From Mitsuaria sp. WAJ17 (GTDB lineage: Bacteria > Pseudomonadota > Gammaproteobacteria > Burkholderiales > Burkholderiaceae_C), in NCBI RefSeq assembly GCF_014174515.1, contig NZ_JACJUG010000003.1, positions 1 to 64,000 of the forward strand: a stretch of 64,000 nucleotides of DNA, written 5' to 3'. The notes beneath the pieces were generated by a model. The model saw nothing but the letters and a program-made list of their open reading frames with translations. It ran no database searches and was not told where the DNA came from. The stretch's first letter is position 1; each line of letters starts with the position of its first letter. Below, piece after piece: positions 1 through 9,119 of the stretch. The translations under genes were made by a program, and so were the position numbers.

Positions 1-780
1 CCTGTGCTTGCCGCCGCATCGGCCGTGCCGGAGGACGGCTTGGCGCCGGCCCCCAGCGCCGTGCCGCCGCTCGCCAGCGCGGCCAGCGCCCCGGCCGAAT
101 TCCAGCCGGGTCCCGAATGGCCTGCCTCCACCCGCCTGGACTACAAGCTGCGCGGCAGCTATCGCGGCGCGGTGACCGGCCGGGCCCGCGTGGAGTGGCT
201 GCGTGAGGGCCGGCGCTACCAGGTGCACCTGGAGGTGGCCGTGGGGCCAGGTTTTGCCCCCCTGATCGCCCGCACCATGAGCAGCGAGGGCGTGCTGACG
301 CCCCAGGGCATTCAGCCTGAACGTTTCGACGAGGACACCCGCATCCTGCTGACCGCACGCCGGCGCCTGACCCTGCAGTTCCAGGACCGAGAGCTCGTCT
401 TCCCCACCGGCCGCCGCGAATGGGCACCGCCGGGCGTGCAGGACGCTGCCAGCCAGTTCGTACAGCTGACCTGGCTCTTCCTGACCGGCCGAGAGACGCC
501 CCGGCCCGGCCATGAGATCCGCCTGCCCCTGGCCCTGCCGCGCAAGCTCTATGCCTGGCGCTATGTGATCGAGGGCGAGGAGCAACTTGACACACCCATG
601 GGCCCGCTGGCGGCCTGGCATCTGCGGCCCCTGGCCGAGAACACCGGCAGCGACCTGCGCGCCGAGGTCTGGCTGGCGCCTTCGCTTCAATACCTGCCGG
701 TGCGGCTGATGATCCGCCAGGATGAGCAGACCTGGATCGACCTGATGCTGCAGTCGGCCCCGCTGCAGGCCGCGCCCTGA
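1..780 (+). CDS. DUF3108 domain-containing protein (5' end outside window)
   Basis: The reading frame is open from the first base, so the true start may lie upstream; a GTG at position 4 is the first visible start codon. The visible 258 residues begin with an Ala/Pro-rich linker of about 45 residues, followed by a globular beta-rich region starting near [11 protein letters not shown]. This pattern, with a linker behind a probable N-terminal membrane anchor or signal and then an all-beta domain, is typical of DUF3108 proteins in Burkholderiales, which are thought to be periplasmic. Function is unknown. The gene ends 52 bases before the enoyl-CoA hydratase start. Family assignment is by recognition of sequence style, without a profile search. 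Confidence 0.7.
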   Translation, partial: PVLAAASAVPEDGLAPAPSAVPPLASAASAPAEFQPGPEWPASTRLDYKLRGSYRGAVTGRARVEWLREGRRYQVHLEVAVGPGFAPLIARTMSSEGVLTPQGIQPERFDEDTRILLTARRRLTLQFQDRELVFPTGRREWAPPGVQDAASQFVQLTWLFLTGRETPRPGHEIRLPLALPRKLYAWRYVIEGEEQLDTPMGPLAAWHLRPLAENTGSDLRAEVWLAPSLQYLPVRLMIRQDEQTWIDLMLQSAPLQAAP

Positions 781-832
781 AGACCCGGCACCGGCGCCCC
801 GTATAGTTGCGCAAATTCCAAGGAGTTACACC

Positions 833-1624
833 ATGAGCCAGTACGAATGCATCCTGACCGAGGTGCGCGGCGACGGTCCCCGCAAGACCGGCCTGATCAC
901 GCTCAACCGCCCCAAGCAGCTGAACGCCCTGAACGACCAGCTGATGGACGAGCTGGGCCAGGCCCTGCTGGCCTTCGACGCCGATGAGGGCATCGGCTGC
1001 ATCGTGCTGACCGGCTCCGAGCGCGCCTTCGCCGCTGGTGCGGACATTCCCACCATGGCCCCGCACAACTTCATGAGCGCCTTCAAGAGCGGGCTGATCT
1101 CCAAGAACTGGGAGACCATCCTGCAGGTGCGCAAGCCAGTGATCGGCGCCGTCGCCGGCTTCGCCCTGGGCGGCGGCTGCGAGCTGGCCATGATGTGCGA
1201 CTTCATCATCGCTGCGGACACCGCCAAGTTCGGCCAGCCCGAGATCAAGCTGGGCATCATCCCCGGCGCCGGCGGCACGCAGCGCCTGCCCCGCGCCGTG
1301 GGCAAGAGCAAGGCCATGGACCTGCTGCTGACCGCCCGCATGATGGACGCGGCCGAAGCCGAGCGCGGCGGCCTGGTGTCCCGCGTGGTGCCGGCCGACA
1401 AGCTGCTGGACGAGGCCCTGGCCGCTGCCCAGACCATCAACGGCTTCAGCGCGCCTTCGACGATGCTGATCAAGGAACTGGTCAACCGCAGCTTCGAGGG
1501 CCCGCTACTGGATGGCGTGGCCGTGGAGCGCCGCTATTTCCACGCCCTGTTCGGCACGGAGGACCAGCGCGAAGGCATGGACGCCTTCCTGGCCAAGCGC
1601 GCCCCGGACTTCAAGCATCGCTGA
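833..1624 (+). CDS. enoyl-CoA hydratase
   Basis: This 263-residue crotonase-fold enzyme hydrates trans-2-enoyl-CoA to 3-hydroxyacyl-CoA in beta-oxidation. The oxyanion-hole segment [10 protein letters not shown] (residues 63-72) and the [11 protein letters not shown] block (113-123) are intact. The two catalytic glutamates of the mitochondrial short-chain enzyme correspond to E117 and E137 (FGQPEIKLG). The PGAGGTQRL signature is present. Length is normal for the single-domain family. A good Shine-Dalgarno AAGGAG sits 6-7 bases before the ATG. A TATAGT -10-like element lies at 802-807 with no convincing -35. Close similarity to paaF/echA-type hydratases makes the hydratase call firm, but the exact substrate chain length cannot be read from sequence. 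Confidence 0.9.
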   Translation: MSQYECILTEVRGDGPRKTGLITLNRPKQLNALNDQLMDELGQALLAFDADEGIGCIVLTGSERAFAAGADIPTMAPHNFMSAFKSGLISKNWETILQVRKPVIGAVAGFALGGGCELAMMCDFIIAADTAKFGQPEIKLGIIPGAGGTQRLPRAVGKSKAMDLLLTARMMDAAEAERGGLVSRVVPADKLLDEALAAAQTINGFSAPSTMLIKELVNRSFEGPLLDGVAVERRYFHALFGTEDQREGMDAFLAKRAPDFKHR

Positions 1625-1692
1625 CTCTTTGCGAACAATTCATTGTGCGAATGATGGATTGTTTGTGAATCAGCAATAGATTCTTGCCGCGA

Positions 1693-1712
1693 CCCTGGTG
1701 TTTCTACCAGGG
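1693..1712 (+). repeat. intergenic hairpin before the DUF4148 gene
   Basis: CCCTGGT (1693-1699) pairs with ACCAGGG (1706-1712) around a 6-base loop. It has no following T-tract, so it is more likely a 5' leader structure of the next gene or an mRNA end of the hydratase transcript than a strong terminator. A second small dyad, ACAAT-TC-ATTGT, lies upstream at 1635-1646. Confidence 0.35.
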
Positions 1713-1799
1713 GACGATCCCTACAGTCACGGACATGGACAGACGCCTTGCGGTCGCAGGGTGGTCTCAAGCCCACAACCCACTGCAAAGGATCGCCTC

Positions 1800-2237
1800 A
1801 TGAACACCTTGTCCCGCACCGTCGCCCTGGCTCTTGTTGCTGCCCTGGGCCTGCCCGCGCTGGCCCAGAGCGCCTCGCCCAGCCGCGCCGAGGTGATCGC
1901 CGAACTGCAGCGTGCCCGCGCCAGCGGCGAACTGGCCCGCATGAACAGCGAGGACACCGCCCTGTTCGGCCAGCCCGTCGCCCCCAGCGCCAACAGCGCC
2001 AATAGTGCCCTGGCCAGGAAGGACGGCGCCAAGCCGGCCGCCAAGCCCGAGCAGGTACAGCCTGCCGCGCCGGCCGCATCTCGTGAGGCCGTGAAAGCCG
2101 AGCTGCAGCGCGCCCGCCAGGCCGGCGAGATGGACTTCGCCCAGGCCGAGCTGGGCCCGCGGCTGAGTGAAGGTGCCGGCAGCAAGCTGCGGACCGACCG
2201 GGTGCTGGCCGGCCAGACCGTGCAGACGGCCAAGTGA
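1800..2237 (+). CDS. DUF4148 domain-containing exported protein
   Basis: This small secreted protein has 145 residues from the ATG at 1800. A clear signal peptide (hydrophobic stretch ending ALAQS) predicts export to the periplasm. The mature part carries two copies of a short helical motif: RAEVIAELQRARASGELARM and, later, REAVKAELQRARQAGEMDFA. These are the hallmark of the DUF4148 family common in Burkholderiales. An Ala/Pro/Lys-rich linker joins the two copies. The function of the family is unknown. The upstream in-frame ATG at 1698 was rejected because it would bury the signal peptide. An intrinsic terminator follows at about 2286. Confidence 0.75.
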   Translation: MNTLSRTVALALVAALGLPALAQSASPSRAEVIAELQRARASGELARMNSEDTALFGQPVAPSANSANSALARKDGAKPAAKPEQVQPAAPAASREAVKAELQRARQAGEMDFAQAELGPRLSEGAGSKLRTDRVLAGQTVQTAK

Positions 2238-2285
2238 CCCGCAAGACCGGACGCCTCCTCGCGCCGGCGCATCCCCCCAGCAAAG

Positions 2286-2307
2286 AGCGGCCTTCGGGCC
2301 GCTTTTT
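2286..2307 (+). terminator. rho-independent terminator after DUF4148 gene
   Basis: A 7-bp stem, AGCGGCC (2286-2292) with GGCCGCT (2297-2303), closes a TTCG tetraloop and runs into a T-tract at 2303-2307. This is a standard strong intrinsic terminator, 50 bases after the stop codon. Confidence 0.9.
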
Positions 2308-2460
2308 CGTGCCCGGGTCCGCCTCACTCCCCCCTTTGGGGGCAGGGCTCACCAGGATTTCAGAGGGGCAGGCCTTCGAGACAATCGCGGCCCCGGGACC
2401 TGAGGTGCCGGGAGTCAAACCTGAGTCAATGAGTTCAAGGGGCGAGGAGGCCCGCGTTTC

Positions 2461-3141
2461 ATGTACAAGAAATTCTTTGCGTTGGTGATGGCCCTGGGCC
2501 TGGTTGCGTGTGCCTCGGTGCCGCAGCAGCAGACCGTGGAGTTGCCGGCCGACTACTTCAAGCAGTCCCCGGGGCGCATTGGCGTGGTGATGGCGGTCCC
2601 CGCGCCGGACACGACCTTCCCGGGGGCCGGCTGCCTGCTGTGCTACGCCACGGCGTCCGCCATGAACAGCTCGTTGACCACGGCCGTCAAGGCCTGGCCC
2701 GTTGACGATCTGCAGGCGCTGAAGGGCGAGATGGTGACCCTGCTCCGCGCTCGTGGCGTCCAGGCCGTGGCGCTGGATCAGCCCCTGCAGCTGAACACCC
2801 TGCCGGACCGTCAGGCCGAGCTGGGCTTTGCGCGCAAGAGCTTCGCGACCCTGGCCAAGTCGGCGTCGGTCGACCGCCTGCTGGTGATCAACGTGCAGGC
2901 CCTGGGCGCATGGCGCAACTACGCGTCCTATGTGCCCACCGGGGCGCCGCAGGCCGTGCTCAAGGGTGAGGCCTACCTGGTGGATGCCGGGACCGACCGC
3001 CTCGAGTGGTTCGACAAGTTCGACCTGGCCCTGGCCGCCGAAGGCGAATGGGACGAGGCGCCCAAGTTCCCCGGCCTGTCCAATGCCTACTTCCAGGTGC
3101 TGGAGCGCGGCAAGGACCGGATCAAGAAGAGCTTCCAATGA
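2461..3141 (+). CDS. outer-membrane lipoprotein of unknown function
   Basis: The product is 226 residues long and begins with a lipoprotein signal whose lipobox is LVAC, placing the acylated cysteine at residue 17. The residue after it is Ala, which favours outer-membrane sorting by Lol rules. The mature domain includes a stretch rich in small residues with two nearby cysteines (CLLC, about residues 59-62) and a mixed alpha/beta C-terminal half. The style recalls GNA1162/DUF799-type surface lipoproteins, but I cannot confirm this. Its stop overlaps the next ATG by 4 bases, so the two genes are surely translated together. The leader upstream, from the terminator at 2307 to 2460, has a GACAAT -10-like box at 2380-2385 of low certainty. 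Confidence 0.6.
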   Translation: MYKKFFALVMALGLVACASVPQQQTVELPADYFKQSPGRIGVVMAVPAPDTTFPGAGCLLCYATASAMNSSLTTAVKAWPVDDLQALKGEMVTLLRARGVQAVALDQPLQLNTLPDRQAELGFARKSFATLAKSASVDRLLVINVQALGAWRNYASYVPTGAPQAVLKGEAYLVDAGTDRLEWFDKFDLALAAEGEWDEAPKFPGLSNAYFQVLERGKDRIKKSFQ

Positions 3142-3983
3142 AGCGCCGCCTGGCAGGCCTGCTGGGGGCTGCGCTGCTGGGCCTCGTGCCCGGCGTGCAG
3201 GCGGAACCGGTGCACCTCCTGATGGGCAATCCGCAGGGGCCGGCCGTCTGGCGCGGGATCCCGGCCGCGGAATCGGGTGGGCAGGCCGGCGGGATGGCGT
3301 ACCCGGCGCCCAATGCCCTGGGCTTCCTGGCGGCCATCCTGACCCATGCCGCCCTGGCGCAGGGGGCGCAGTCCGCCCAGCGCAACGAGCGCCAGCAGAA
3401 GGCCGACGAGGTGTTGGTTCCCTATGCGGCACAGCTGGCCTCGCAGTCCTCGCGCGAGCTGGCCCTGGCAGCTCTGGTTGGCATGCCGGAGCTGCAGGTG
3501 CGGGTGCTGGAGGAGGGCGGCGCGGTGCCCTCGCAAGCCCTGGTGCTGGCGGTCCAGCCGGTGTTCTCGCTGTCGGCTGACCAGCGCACCCTGGTGCTGG
3601 ACAACCAGGTGATGCTCTACCGCGAAGGAGAGGCCGCCCGCCCGCAGTTCAGCAATGTGGTGCGCGTGGTCTCTGACCCTCGGCCGGAAGAGGACCCGGC
3701 CGCCTTCTGGGCGGAGCAGGGCCAGACCCACCTGCTCGACGAGGGCCAGCGGCTCTTCGCCCACAGTCTGGAGTCCGTGCTGCTGGCCGGCGCCACATCG
3801 GCTGACGAGGTGCCGGCCAAGACGCAGCGCTACCTCTTCGGCAAGGACGAGCGGGCCGAGCGCGGGCGCGTCATGGCGCAGGCCTGCGGTCGGGTGCTGG
3901 TCCGCACGCTGCGGGAGGGGCTGCTGTCCGTGCCGGTCCGCACAGACGGCGAGGCCTGCGCGCGGCGCTACCGCCTGTCCTGA
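3138..3983 (+). CDS. exported protein of unknown function, coupled to the lipoprotein gene
   Basis: The ATG at 3138 overlaps the previous stop (ATGA), giving 281 residues. The N-terminus MKRRLAGLLGAALLGLVPG followed by VQAEP is a good signal peptide cleaved after VQA. The mature protein has an alpha-helical start containing a short Ala/Leu-rich segment (about residues 60-75) and a Glu/Arg/Gln-rich middle. I recognise no catalytic motif or known family. Translational coupling to the lipoprotein suggests the two act together in the envelope. The longer frame starting at 3006 was rejected because it lies inside the upstream gene and would hide the signal sequence. Confidence 0.6.
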   Translation: MKRRLAGLLGAALLGLVPGVQAEPVHLLMGNPQGPAVWRGIPAAESGGQAGGMAYPAPNALGFLAAILTHAALAQGAQSAQRNERQQKADEVLVPYAAQLASQSSRELALAALVGMPELQVRVLEEGGAVPSQALVLAVQPVFSLSADQRTLVLDNQVMLYREGEAARPQFSNVVRVVSDPRPEEDPAAFWAEQGQTHLLDEGQRLFAHSLESVLLAGATSADEVPAKTQRYLFGKDERAERGRVMAQACGRVLVRTLREGLLSVPVRTDGEACARRYRLS

Positions 3984-4010
3984 GCGGACGCAGACACCGT
4001 CCAGAAACGA

Positions 4011-4038
4011 GAAGGCCCGTCATCTGACGGGCCTTCTT
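4011..4038. terminator. bidirectional hairpin terminator between convergent genes
   Basis: GAAGGCCCGT (4011-4020) pairs perfectly with ACGGGCCTTC (4027-4036) over a 6-base loop. It sits between the exported-protein gene on the plus strand and lysS on the minus strand and can serve both. T-tracts are short on both sides. Confidence 0.75.
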
Positions 4039-4055
4039 CATGGCGATGCGAGGAC

Positions 4056-5579
4056 TCAGCCCTCGCGGCGCAGCGCCGGGAACAGGATCACGTCGCGGAT
4101 GCTGGGCGAGTCGGTGATCAGCATCATCAGGCGGTCGATGCCGATGCCGCAGCCCCCGGTCGGAGGCATGCCGTATTCCAGGGCGCGGATGAAGTCGGCG
4201 TCGTAGAACATGGCCTCGTCGTCGCCGGCTTCCTTGTTGGCGACCTGGGCGTGGAAGCGCGCGGCCTGGTCCTCGGCATCGTTCAGCTCGGAGAAGCCGT
4301 TGGCGTACTCGCGGCCGGTGATGAAGAGCTCGAAGCGCTCGGTGATCTTGGGGTTGGTGTCCGAGGCGCGGGCCAGGGGCGAGACCTCGACGGGGTAGTC
4401 GATGATGAAGGTGGGCTGCCACAGCTTCTCTTCGACCACGGCTTCGAACATGCCGAACTGCAGCTCGGGCAGGGTCCAGTGCTTGGGGGCTTCCTCGCCC
4501 AGGTCCTTGAGCTTGGCGCGCAGGACGTCGGCGTTGTCGGCCTCGCTCTCGCTGAGGCCGGCGTGGGCCACCAGGGAGTCGCGCACCGAGAGGCGGGCGA
4601 AGGGCTGGTCCAGGTGCACTTCCTTGCCGGCGTAGGTGACGCGGGCGTTGCCGGTGGCGGCGCGCGCGGCGTGGCGCAGCACCTCCTCGGTGAAGTCCAT
4701 CAGATCATGGTGCGTCCAGTAGGCCGCATAGAACTCCATCATCGTGAACTCGGGGTTGTGCCGGACCGAGATGCCTTCGTTGCGGAAGTTGCGGTTGATC
4801 TCGAACACGCGCTCGAAGCCGCCCACGATCAGGCGCTTGAGGTAGAGCTCCGGGGCGATGCGCAGGAACATCTCCTGGTCCAGCGCGTTGTGATGGGTCA
4901 CGAAGGGCTTGGCATTGGCACCGCCGGGGATGGGGTGCAGCATGGGCGTCTCGACCTCCAGGAAGCCGTGCTCGACCATGTAGCCGCGGATGGAGGAGAC
5001 GGCCTTGGAGCGGGCCACGAAACGGGCGCGGGCGTGCTCGTCGGTGATTAGATCGACGTAGCGCTGGCGGTACTTCTGCTCCTGGTCTGACATGCCGTGG
5101 AACTTGTCCGGCAGCGGGCGCAGGCTCTTGGTCAGCAGGCGCAGCACGCTCACGCGCACCGACAGCTCGCCGGTCTTGGTGCGGAACAGCGTGCCTTCGG
5201 CGCCGACGATGTCGCCCAGGTCCATGTGCTTGAAGCTCTCGTAGACCTCCTCGCCCACGCCGTCCTTGGTGATGAAGAGCTGGATGCGACCCGTCGCGTC
5301 CTGCAGCGTGCCGAAGGAGGCCTTGCCCATGATGCGCTTGAGCATCAGGCGGCCCGCCACGCTGACCTTCACGGCCTGCGGCTCCAGCTCCTCGTTGGCG
5401 ATGTCGCCATAGCGCTGGGCCAGGGGCAGGGCGCGGTGCTGGGGCTTGAAATCGTTGGGGAAGGGGACGGCCGTCTTGGCGCGCAGGGCGGCCAGCTTCT
5501 CGCGGCGCTCGGTGATGAGCTGGTTTTCGTCCTGGGCGGGCGCGGCGTGGTGCGGCTGGGCGGGGGTGTGCTGGGTCAT
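4056..5579 (-). CDS. lysS: lysyl-tRNA synthetase, class II
   Basis: LysRS attaches lysine to tRNA-Lys in the cytoplasm. The 507-residue protein has the class II layout: an N-terminal OB-fold anticodon-binding domain ([20 protein letters not shown]) and a catalytic domain. The latter carries motif 2 ([19 protein letters not shown]) and motif 3 ([20 protein letters not shown], then DVILFPALR). An ATG at 5579 is preferred over the TTG two codons upstream. An 87-base divergent spacer separates it from wlbA. It contains a minus-strand TAAAAT (5609-5604) and a plus-strand TAGAAT (5634-5639) that could be the two -10 boxes. The N-terminal 25 residues are a low-complexity His/Ala/Gln-rich extension usual in Burkholderiales. 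Confidence 0.97.
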   Translation of the reverse strand: MTQHTPAQPHHAAPAQDENQLITERREKLAALRAKTAVPFPNDFKPQHRALPLAQRYGDIANEELEPQAVKVSVAGRLMLKRIMGKASFGTLQDATGRIQLFITKDGVGEEVYESFKHMDLGDIVGAEGTLFRTKTGELSVRVSVLRLLTKSLRPLPDKFHGMSDQEQKYRQRYVDLITDEHARARFVARSKAVSSIRGYMVEHGFLEVETPMLHPIPGGANAKPFVTHHNALDQEMFLRIAPELYLKRLIVGGFERVFEINRNFRNEGISVRHNPEFTMMEFYAAYWTHHDLMDFTEEVLRHAARAATGNARVTYAGKEVHLDQPFARLSVRDSLVAHAGLSESEADNADVLRAKLKDLGEEAPKHWTLPELQFGMFEAVVEEKLWQPTFIIDYPVEVSPLARASDTNPKITERFELFITGREYANGFSELNDAEDQAARFHAQVANKEAGDDEAMFYDADFIRALEYGMPPTGGCGIGIDRLMMLITDSPSIRDVILFPALRREG

Positions 5580-5666
5580 GCTCAACTCGTTGAATTTGCT
5601 GCGATTTTAGGCGCTTCCGGAAAGCCGGCCTCGTAGAATCGGACCCTTCGCCCTTGACGGTCGTCC

Positions 5667-6737
5667 ATGAATCCCCAAAACCGCTCCCCTTTGCCTTCGC
5701 CAGATCGCAAGATCCGGTTCGCCCTGGTCGGCTGCGGCCGCATCTCGAAGAACCATGTTGACGCGCTGGCACGGCATGCGGACCGCGCCGAGATCGTGGC
5801 CGTCTGCGACACCCGGCCCGAGGCGCTGCAGGCCGCCGTCGAGCTGACGGGCGCACCGGGCTTCGCCTCGCTGGAGGCCCTGCTGGCGGGCTCGGATGCC
5901 GATGTGGTCGTGCTGGCCACGCCCTCGGGCCTGCATCCGCAGCAGGCCGTGCAAGTCGCCCGTGCGGGCCGCCATGTGCTCTCCGAGAAGCCCATGGCCA
6001 CCAAGTTCGAGGAAGGCATGGCCATGGTGCGCGCCTGCCGCGATGCGGGCGTCAAGCTCTTCGTCGTCAAGCAGAACCGGCTCAATGCGACGGTGCAGCT
6101 CGTCAAGCGCGCCATCGAGCAGGGCCGCTTCGGCCGCATCTACCTGAGCACGGTCAACGTCTTCTGGACCCGCCCGCAGAGCTATTACGACGCCGCCAAG
6201 TGGCGCGGCCGCTGGGACCTCGACGGCGGCGCCTTCATGAACCAGGCCAGCCATTACGTGGACCTTCTGGACTGGCTCGTCGGCCCGGTGGACAACGTGC
6301 ATGCCTACACCGCCACCCTGGCCCGCGACATCGAGGCCGAGGACACCGGCGTGATGAGCCTTCGTCTGCGCCACGGGGGCCTGGCCAGCATCAACGTCAC
6401 CATGCTGACCTGGCCGCAGAACCTGGAGGGCTCGATCACCATCCTCGGCGAGAAGGGCACCGTGCGCATCGGTGGTACCGCGGTCAACAGGATTGAGCAC
6501 TGGCAGTTCGCTGATAGCCATGAGGACGACGCACAGGTCGCCGCCAGCTCTTACGACACCGGCAGCGTCTACGGCTTTGGCCATCCGCTGTACTACGACA
6601 ACGTCATCCGCACCCTGCGCGGCGAGGCCCATGCCGAGGTCGATGGCTACGAGGGCCTGCGCTCGCTGGAGATCCTTATCGCTGCGTATCGCAGCGCCCG
6701 CGACGGGCAGCGCGTCGGCCTGCCCCTGGTCTTCTGA
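5667..6737 (+). CDS. wlbA: Gfo/Idh/MocA oxidoreductase, WlbA/WbpB type (UDP-GlcNAcA 3-dehydrogenase)
   Basis: The 356-residue protein has an N-terminal Rossmann fold ([13 protein letters not shown], residues 18-30), the EKP motif with K108, and a C-terminal domain with H196 in [13 protein letters not shown]. These match the lysine and histidine of WlbA. The family oxidises C3 of UDP-N-acetyl-D-glucosaminuronic acid to the 3-oxo sugar, with NAD recycled through 2-oxoglutarate. Assignment is strengthened by the next two genes, an LbH acetyltransferase and a DegT aminotransferase, which supply the following steps. The UDP-GlcNAc 6-dehydrogenase (WbpA-like) that would make the substrate is not in this window. 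This is the first gene of polysaccharide island A. Confidence 0.85.
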   Translation: MNPQNRSPLPSPDRKIRFALVGCGRISKNHVDALARHADRAEIVAVCDTRPEALQAAVELTGAPGFASLEALLAGSDADVVVLATPSGLHPQQAVQVARAGRHVLSEKPMATKFEEGMAMVRACRDAGVKLFVVKQNRLNATVQLVKRAIEQGRFGRIYLSTVNVFWTRPQSYYDAAKWRGRWDLDGGAFMNQASHYVDLLDWLVGPVDNVHAYTATLARDIEAEDTGVMSLRLRHGGLASINVTMLTWPQNLEGSITILGEKGTVRIGGTAVNRIEHWQFADSHEDDAQVAASSYDTGSVYGFGHPLYYDNVIRTLRGEAHAEVDGYEGLRSLEILIAAYRSARDGQRVGLPLVF

Positions 6738-6852
6738 TGGCGCAGTCCCTACGCGCTTGGCGCGCCCCCTTCGTAGGGGCGAGCCCGAGGGCCCCCCAGA
6801 ACCGGATCCCCGCGCTCAAACGGGGAATCGCCGCATTGTTTGGAGCGAGTGC

Positions 6853-7440
6853 TTGAACTACTGGAAACACGACAGCGCCATCATCGACGAAGGCGCGCAA
6901 CTGGGCGAGGGCACCAAGGTCTGGCACTTCGCCCATGTGAGCCCGGGGGCCCGCATCGGCGCGCGCTGCGCGTTGGGGCAGGGCGTCTACGTGGGCAACG
7001 ATGTGCTGATCGGCGACGGGGTCCGCGTCCAGAACAACGTCTCGGTCTATGACGCAGTGACGCTGGAGGACGAGGTCTTCTGCGGCCCCAGCATGGTCTT
7101 CACCAACGTCTACAACCCGCGCGCCGCAGTGGCCCGCAAGAACGAGTACCGCCGCACCCTGGTGCGCCGTGGTGCCACGCTGGGCGCCAACTGCACCATC
7201 GTCTGCGGCGTGACCATCGGGGCGCACGCCTTCGTCGGTGCCGGCGCCGTGGTGCAGAAGGACGTGCCCGACTATGCCCTCGTGGTGGGCGTGCCTGCCC
7301 GTCGCATCGGCTGGATGAGCCGCTTCGGCGAGCGCCTGGCCTTCGGCGCCGACGGCCGCGCCACCTGCCCCCAGACGGGCGATGTGTATGAGCTGCAGGA
7401 CCAGCGCTGCGTGCTGGTCCAGGAAGGACGACTCCCGTGA
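6853..7440 (+). CDS. wlbB: LbH N-acetyltransferase, WlbB/WbpD type
   Basis: From a TTG start at 6853 the product is 195 residues, a left-handed beta-helix of hexapeptide repeats (such as IIDEGA, IGARCA, IGDGVR, LGANCT, IGAHAF). [13 protein letters not shown] and the tail [10 protein letters not shown] are characteristic of WlbB/WbpD. These enzymes acetylate the 3-amino group of UDP-2-acetamido-3-amino-2,3-dideoxy-D-glucuronate using acetyl-CoA. The TTG is chosen because GGAG (6842-6845) lies at the right distance and the protein then starts LNYWKH, as in the family; no in-frame ATG is nearby. The longer frame from 6472 overlaps wlbA and is spurious. The stop overlaps the GTG of the aminotransferase gene. 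Confidence 0.85.
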   Translation: MNYWKHDSAIIDEGAQLGEGTKVWHFAHVSPGARIGARCALGQGVYVGNDVLIGDGVRVQNNVSVYDAVTLEDEVFCGPSMVFTNVYNPRAAVARKNEYRRTLVRRGATLGANCTIVCGVTIGAHAFVGAGAVVQKDVPDYALVVGVPARRIGWMSRFGERLAFGADGRATCPQTGDVYELQDQRCVLVQEGRLP

Positions 7441-8555
7441 CTACTGCCAGCAACGCGCTGCCCTTCATCGACCTCAAGGCCCAGTATGCCGCCCTGAAGG
7501 ACCGCATCGCCCAGCGCATGCAGGCCGTTCTGGACCACGGCCAGTACATCATGGGCCCGGAGGTCAAGGAGCTGGAGACGAAGCTCGCGGCCTACGCTGG
7601 CGTGAAGCACTGCATCACGGTCGCCAGCGGCACCGAGGCGCTGCTCATCGCGCTGATGGCCCTGGACCTGCAGCCGGGCGACGAGGTCATCATCACGCCC
7701 TTCACGTTCGCGGCCACGGCCGAGGTCATCGTGCTGCTGGGCGGCGTGCCGGTCTTCGTGGACATCGAGCCCGACAGCTGCAACATCGACGCGCGCCTGA
7801 TCGAGGCCGCGATCACGCCACGCACCCGCGCCATCATGCCGGTGAGCCTGTACGGGCAGGTGGCGGACATGGACGAGATCAACGCCATCGCCGCCCGCCA
7901 CGGCCACATTCCGGTGATCGAGGATGCTGCGCAGAGCTTTGGCGCCAGCTATCGGGGAAAGAAGTCCTGCGGCCTCTCGACCTGGGGTGCCACCAGCTTC
8001 TTCCCCAGCAAGCCCCTGGGCTGCTATGGCGATGGCGGTGCGCTCTTCACGGACGACGACGCGCTGGCCCAGGCGGCCCGCGAGATCCGCGTCCATGGCC
8101 AGAGCCAGCGCTACACCCACACTCGCCTGGGCGTTGGTGGCCGCATGGACACGCTGCAGTGCGCCATCGTGCTGGCCAAGCTGGAACGTTTCGACTGGGA
8201 GATCCAGCAGCGCCTGGCCATCGGCGAGCGCTACCAGGACCTGATGGCCGGGCTCCCGGTGCAGCGCCTGGCGGTGCGCGGCAACCGCGATTGCGTCTGG
8301 GCGCAGTTCACCCTGCAGCTCGGCGATCGCGAGGCCGTGATCGGCCGGCTGAACGCCGCGGGCATCCCGACGGCCATCCACTATCCCAAGCCCCTGCACC
8401 TGCAGCCGGCCTATGCGCAGCGCTGTCGTGTGCCCGCGCCCCTGCCGCATGCCGAGGCCGCTGCGGCCCGCGTGCTGAGCCTGCCCATGAGCGCCGACCT
8501 GCAGCCCGCCCAGCAGGACCAGGTGATCGCCGCCTTGCGCGCGGCCCTGGCCTGA
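7437..8555 (+). CDS. wlbC: DegT/DnrJ/EryC1/StrS aminotransferase, WlbC/WbpE type
   Basis: This 372-residue PLP enzyme starts at a GTG that overlaps the wlbB stop (GTGA). The PLP lysine is K192 in [14 protein letters not shown] and the ring-binding aspartate is D163 in IEDAAQSFG; the N-terminal [13 protein letters not shown] is typical of the WbpE subgroup. In the Wlb/Wbp pathway it transfers an amino group from glutamate to the 3-oxo sugar made by WlbA, producing the substrate of WlbB. The three genes together make UDP-2,3-diacetamido-2,3-dideoxy-glucuronic acid, a component of several O-antigens. Confidence in the reaction comes mostly from the trio. Confidence 0.88.
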   Translation: MTTASNALPFIDLKAQYAALKDRIAQRMQAVLDHGQYIMGPEVKELETKLAAYAGVKHCITVASGTEALLIALMALDLQPGDEVIITPFTFAATAEVIVLLGGVPVFVDIEPDSCNIDARLIEAAITPRTRAIMPVSLYGQVADMDEINAIAARHGHIPVIEDAAQSFGASYRGKKSCGLSTWGATSFFPSKPLGCYGDGGALFTDDDALAQAAREIRVHGQSQRYTHTRLGVGGRMDTLQCAIVLAKLERFDWEIQQRLAIGERYQDLMAGLPVQRLAVRGNRDCVWAQFTLQLGDREAVIGRLNAAGIPTAIHYPKPLHLQPAYAQRCRVPAPLPHAEAAAARVLSLPMSADLQPAQQDQVIAALRAALA

Positions 8556-8564
8556 TTGCCGGCC

Positions 8565-9119
8565 ATGCTGCTGGGCTACCGCCTCGATGCCTTGCGAGCC
8601 CGTGCGCGCGCCCGCTGGCTGAGCCTGCTGGGCCTGGCCGTGGGCGCCGGGGCGCAGGTGCATCCGGGCGTTCGCCTGCGCCATGGCGAGGGCTGTGCGA
8701 TCGGCGAGCGCAGCATCCTCTACCGCGACGTGCAGGTCCTCGCCACGGCGGGTGGCCGCTTCAGCATCGGGCGTGACAGTCACCTGGCGCCGGGCGCCTA
8801 TGTGCTGGTCGGCGCGCAGCGGCTGTTGATCGGTGATGACGTCGCCATCGGCCCGGGCCTGATGCTGTTCTGCGAATCCAATGCGGTGCAGGGCGAGGGC
8901 CTGTTCCGCCAGCAGTACCGGGCCGCGGACGTGCACATCGGCAGCAATGTCTTCATCGGTGCGCGCGTCACGGTGCTGCCGGGCGCGGTGATCGAGGACC
9001 GTGTCGCCGTGGCCGCCCATGCGGTGGTCAGCGGGCGCCTGGCCTCGGGCTGGCTCTACGGAGGAGCGCCTGCGCGCGCGCTGCGGCGCCTGGATGGTGC
9101 TGAAGGGCTGCCAGCATGA
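8565..9119 (+). CDS. LbH acyltransferase of polysaccharide cluster
   Basis: The product has 184 residues from the ATG at 8565; a TTG at 8556 is an alternative start. An N-terminal basic amphipathic segment is followed by hexapeptide repeats (IGERSI, IGRDSH, IGDDVA, IGSNVF). A loop of the NodL/WbbJ kind (FCESNAVQGEGLF) and the closing GGAPARALRR segment place it with sugar or lipid O-acetyltransferases. The acceptor is unknown. It lies 9 bases after wlbC and its stop overlaps the next ATG (ATGA), so it belongs to the same transcript and probably decorates the same repeat unit. The tight coupling with the divergent DegT-like gene is notable. Confidence 0.75.
   Translation: MLLGYRLDALRARARARWLSLLGLAVGAGAQVHPGVRLRHGEGCAIGERSILYRDVQVLATAGGRFSIGRDSHLAPGAYVLVGAQRLLIGDDVAIGPGLMLFCESNAVQGEGLFRQQYRAADVHIGSNVFIGARVTVLPGAVIEDRVAVAAHAVVSGRLASGWLYGGAPARALRRLDGAEGLPA

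Noticed and set aside
1798..3432. 544-codon minus-strand frame over the DUF4148 and lipoprotein genes
   Set aside because: Shadow of real genes: extreme Arg/Pro/Ala content, crosses the terminator at 2286 and both plus-strand genes.
6472..6852. N-terminal extension of WlbB
   Set aside because: It overlaps the wlbA coding region out of frame; the TTG at 6853 with a suitable Shine-Dalgarno yields the family N-terminus.
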